Source: Anaerolineales bacterium (GTDB lineage: Bacteria > Chloroflexota > Anaerolineae > Anaerolineales > Villigracilaceae). From it: a stretch of DNA of 6,091 nucleotides. Location: the NCBI GenBank assembly GCA_020847355.1, contig JADLCG010000020.1, forward strand, positions 1 to 6,091, given 5' to 3'. Under the pieces are notes generated by a model. The model made no database searches. It worked only from the letters and a program-made list of their open reading frames with translations, and had not been told where the DNA came from. Position numbers and translations under genes: made by a program. Shown piece by piece: positions 4,428-6,091 of this stretch (its first letter is position 1; every line of letters begins with the position of its first letter).

Positions 4428-6091
4428 ATGCCTGCCAAAACCCTCACCGTCCTCAAATATATGCTCCAATTCGGTTTGCGCCCATTATTTTTATATGGAC
4501 TATATAAACTTGGCTTGAAAGCGGGGTATTACAAGCGAGTAATTCCTAATTTCCCAATCCCTGATTCCCATGCTCTATTCTCCCTCCCATCTCGCGATCA
4601 ACTTGCTCAAACCCTTGGCGCAGAAGGCAAAGCAAAACTGCTTAACGAAGCAAACGAAATCGTCAACGGGAAAATAAAAATCTTTGGCGAATCTGTTTCG
4701 TTGAATTTCGCTCACAACCAACCGCTCCAACATTGGACTTCTTACGAGACCAATCTTCAACCTTCAATCTTCAATCTTCCGCACAACGACATCAAGTACT
4801 TATGGGAGCCTGCCCGCTTTGGTTTTGCTTTTACCTTGGGACGCGCTTATCACCTCACGCAGGAAAATCAATATGCCGAAGCCTTTTGGAAATATTTTGA
4901 AGACTTCACAAAAAATAATCCTGTAAATCTTGGTCCGCAGTGGATGAATGGGCAAGAGGTTGCGCTTCGTTTGCTGGCGCTCGTTTGGGCGGAGCATGTT
5001 TTTGAAAGCGCACCCGCTACAAGTCAAGAAAGAAGCGCGGCGCTTCGTCAAGCTATTTATCAACATGCAAGTCGCATTCCGCCAACTTTGATCTATGCGC
5101 GTTCGCAAAATAATAATCATTTGGTCGCCGAAGCGGCGGCAATTTATACCGCCGGATTATTTTTCAAAAATGATTCATGGCGCAAGTTGGGTTGGCGTTG
5201 GCTCAATTGGAGTTTTCAAAATCAAATTGGCGGCTTCGGCGAATATATTCAGCACAGCGTTAATTATCACCGTGTGATGTTACAAACTGCATTGTGGGTT
5301 AATTTTATTAAGCGGGATGTCTTTTCGACGGGCGCTTCACAAGGCTTAGCGCGATCTGCTCACTGGCTTTTCTCACTCCTCGACAGCGCCTCGGGACTCG
5401 CCCCGAACTTGGGAGCCAACGATGGGGCTTTGATTTTCCCTTTGAGCGTTACCCCGTTTGAAGATTACCGCCCAACTGTGCAAGCCGCGGCGCGCGCGTT
5501 TTTACGCAATAGCTTAACCTCTGGCGTGTGGGATGAAACCGCTTTATGGTTTGGACTCAAAGCCGCTGGGCGCGAAAGCGATTCGGATATTTACTTGACC
5601 GATAATTTACATGCGAAAAATTCCTGGGGCTATTTGCGAACCTCGAATTTCAAATCGCGCTTGGCGCATATAGATCAATTACATTTTGATTTATGGTGGC
5701 GCGGATTGAACATCGCGCAGGATGCAGGGACTTATTTGTATAATGCCGAAGCGCCGTGGGATAACCCGCTAGTGACGACCAGCGTGCACAACACCGTGAC
5801 AGTGGATGGCAAAGACCAAATGACCCGCGCCGGAAAATTTTTGGTTTTAGATTGGGCGAACGGATACGCCAAGCCGCTGATTGATTTGAATGAAAAGATT
5901 TTGCACAAAATTAAGGCATATCATACGGGCTATCAAGATTTGCGCGTGAAGCATGAAAGAACGGTTACAGTCTATGACGATGAATTTTGGGAAGTGGAAG
6001 ATCGCTTGCTGAATTGGCGCAGGCGGTTTCGTACTTATCGCCTGCATTGGCTGTTGATTGACGGCGCATGGACTTTAGAAACTGACGACCA
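4428..6091 (+). CDS. heparinase II/III-family protein (polysaccharide lyase-like), 3' end missing
   Basis: Partial: 554 codons, open at the right edge. The family cleaves acidic polysaccharides by beta-elimination with an alpha-toroid followed by a beta-sandwich domain. Residues about 122-375 fit the toroid: IKYLWEPARFGFAFTLGRAY (122-141), NP..LGPQW (164-172), the hallmark NNNH (228-231) and SVNYHR (277-282), where Tyr280 is the likely catalytic tyrosine. The beta domain follows with FDLWWRGLNIAQDAGTY (420-436) and HNTVTVDGKDQM (454-465), His454 being the conserved metal-site or catalytic His. No signal peptide is seen; the N-terminus (1-36) has a short hydrophobic patch, LRPLFLYGLYKLGL, typical of family members in polysaccharide-biosynthesis loci rather than secreted degraders. 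It follows the oxidoreductase by 24 bases with no Shine-Dalgarno. ATG at 4428 is kept because the N-terminal helix resembles family starts. Two heptad arrays lie before the toroid. Substrate unknown. Confidence 0.88.
   Translation, partial: MPAKTLTVLKYMLQFGLRPLFLYGLYKLGLKAGYYKRVIPNFPIPDSHALFSLPSRDQLAQTLGAEGKAKLLNEANEIVNGKIKIFGESVSLNFAHNQPLQHWTSYETNLQPSIFNLPHNDIKYLWEPARFGFAFTLGRAYHLTQENQYAEAFWKYFEDFTKNNPVNLGPQWMNGQEVALRLLALVWAEHVFESAPATSQERSAALRQAIYQHASRIPPTLIYARSQNNNHLVAEAAAIYTAGLFFKNDSWRKLGWRWLNWSFQNQIGGFGEYIQHSVNYHRVMLQTALWVNFIKRDVFSTGASQGLARSAHWLFSLLDSASGLAPNLGANDGALIFPLSVTPFEDYRPTVQAAARAFLRNSLTSGVWDETALWFGLKAAGRESDSDIYLTDNLHAKNSWGYLRTSNFKSRLAHIDQLHFDLWWRGLNIAQDAGTYLYNAEAPWDNPLVTTSVHNTVTVDGKDQMTRAGKFLVLDWANGYAKPLIDLNEKILHKIKAYHTGYQDLRVKHERTVTVYDDEFWEVEDRLLNWRRRFRTYRLHWLLIDGAWTLETDD
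4542..4570 (+). repeat. period-7 array, ATTCCC(A)-like x4, near the start of the heparinase-like gene
   Basis: ATTCCTA (4542), ATTTCCCA (4549, one base longer), ATCCCTG (4557) and ATTCCCA (4564). It encodes IPNFPIPDS (39-47), a proline-rich segment between the N-terminal helix and the rest of the protein. Confidence 0.55.
4751..4778 (+). repeat. period-7 array, CAATCTT x4, ahead of the alpha-toroid
   Basis: Four contiguous heptads starting at 4751, 4758, 4765 and 4772; 27 of 28 bases match CAATCTT, the one change being CAACCTT. It encodes NLQPSIFNL (109-117) between HWTSYET and the conserved DIKYLWEPARF. This is the cleanest heptad array in the window. Confidence 0.8.

Noticed and set aside
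4800..5120. Antisense 106-codon ORF opposite the heparinase-like gene
   Set aside because: The plus strand here encodes conserved alpha-toroid motifs; the antisense product is compositionally odd and unsupported.

Overview
The window reads like a chromosomal piece of a mesophilic, medium-GC bacterium. My best guess is the Chloroflexota, class Anaerolineae. That rests only on the feel of the M29 aminopeptidase, the two-domain oxidoreductase and the codon use; no rRNA or marker gene is present, so it is inference.

Layout. At the left edge, on the minus strand, lies the N-terminal part of an M29 (AmpS-type) aminopeptidase, with a good Shine-Dalgarno and a plausible promoter. A 177-base divergent spacer separates it from four plus-strand genes: a Rieske ring-hydroxylating oxygenase alpha subunit (642-1730), a small AT-rich four-helix-bundle/S23-type protein (1770-2237), a two-domain MDR + Gfo/Idh/MocA oxidoreductase (2262-4403), and a heparinase II/III-family protein that runs off the right edge (4428-6091). 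The last two genes have intergenic spacers of exactly 24 bases in front of them and neither has a visible Shine-Dalgarno.

How the genes fit. The two-domain oxidoreductase and the heparinase II/III protein look like a functional pair. Families of this kind often sit together in surface-polysaccharide or exopolysaccharide loci, so a role in making or remodelling an acidic or amino-sugar polymer is the likeliest context. The Rieske oxygenase has a complete metal-site set but no reductase partner here, and its link to the sugar genes is unclear. The four-helix-bundle gene looks like a cassette dropped between functional genes.

The most interesting signal is not a gene. Short arrays with a 7-base period recur through the right half. 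A purine-rich array (AG-led heptads, 1730-1764) and a pyrimidine-rich array (CT-led heptads, 2227-2261) flank the four-helix-bundle ORF in inverted orientation. Further heptad arrays of other consensus lie in frame inside the oxidoreductase (3417-3444, 3767-3787, perhaps 3258-3271 and 3836-3863) and the heparinase-like gene (4542-4570, 4751-4778), at domain linkers or loops. No such arrays were noticed in the aminopeptidase or the Rieske gene. The S23 family is known from intervening sequences in 23S rRNA, whose ends pair into a stem. The flanked ORF here resembles such a unit placed between protein genes.
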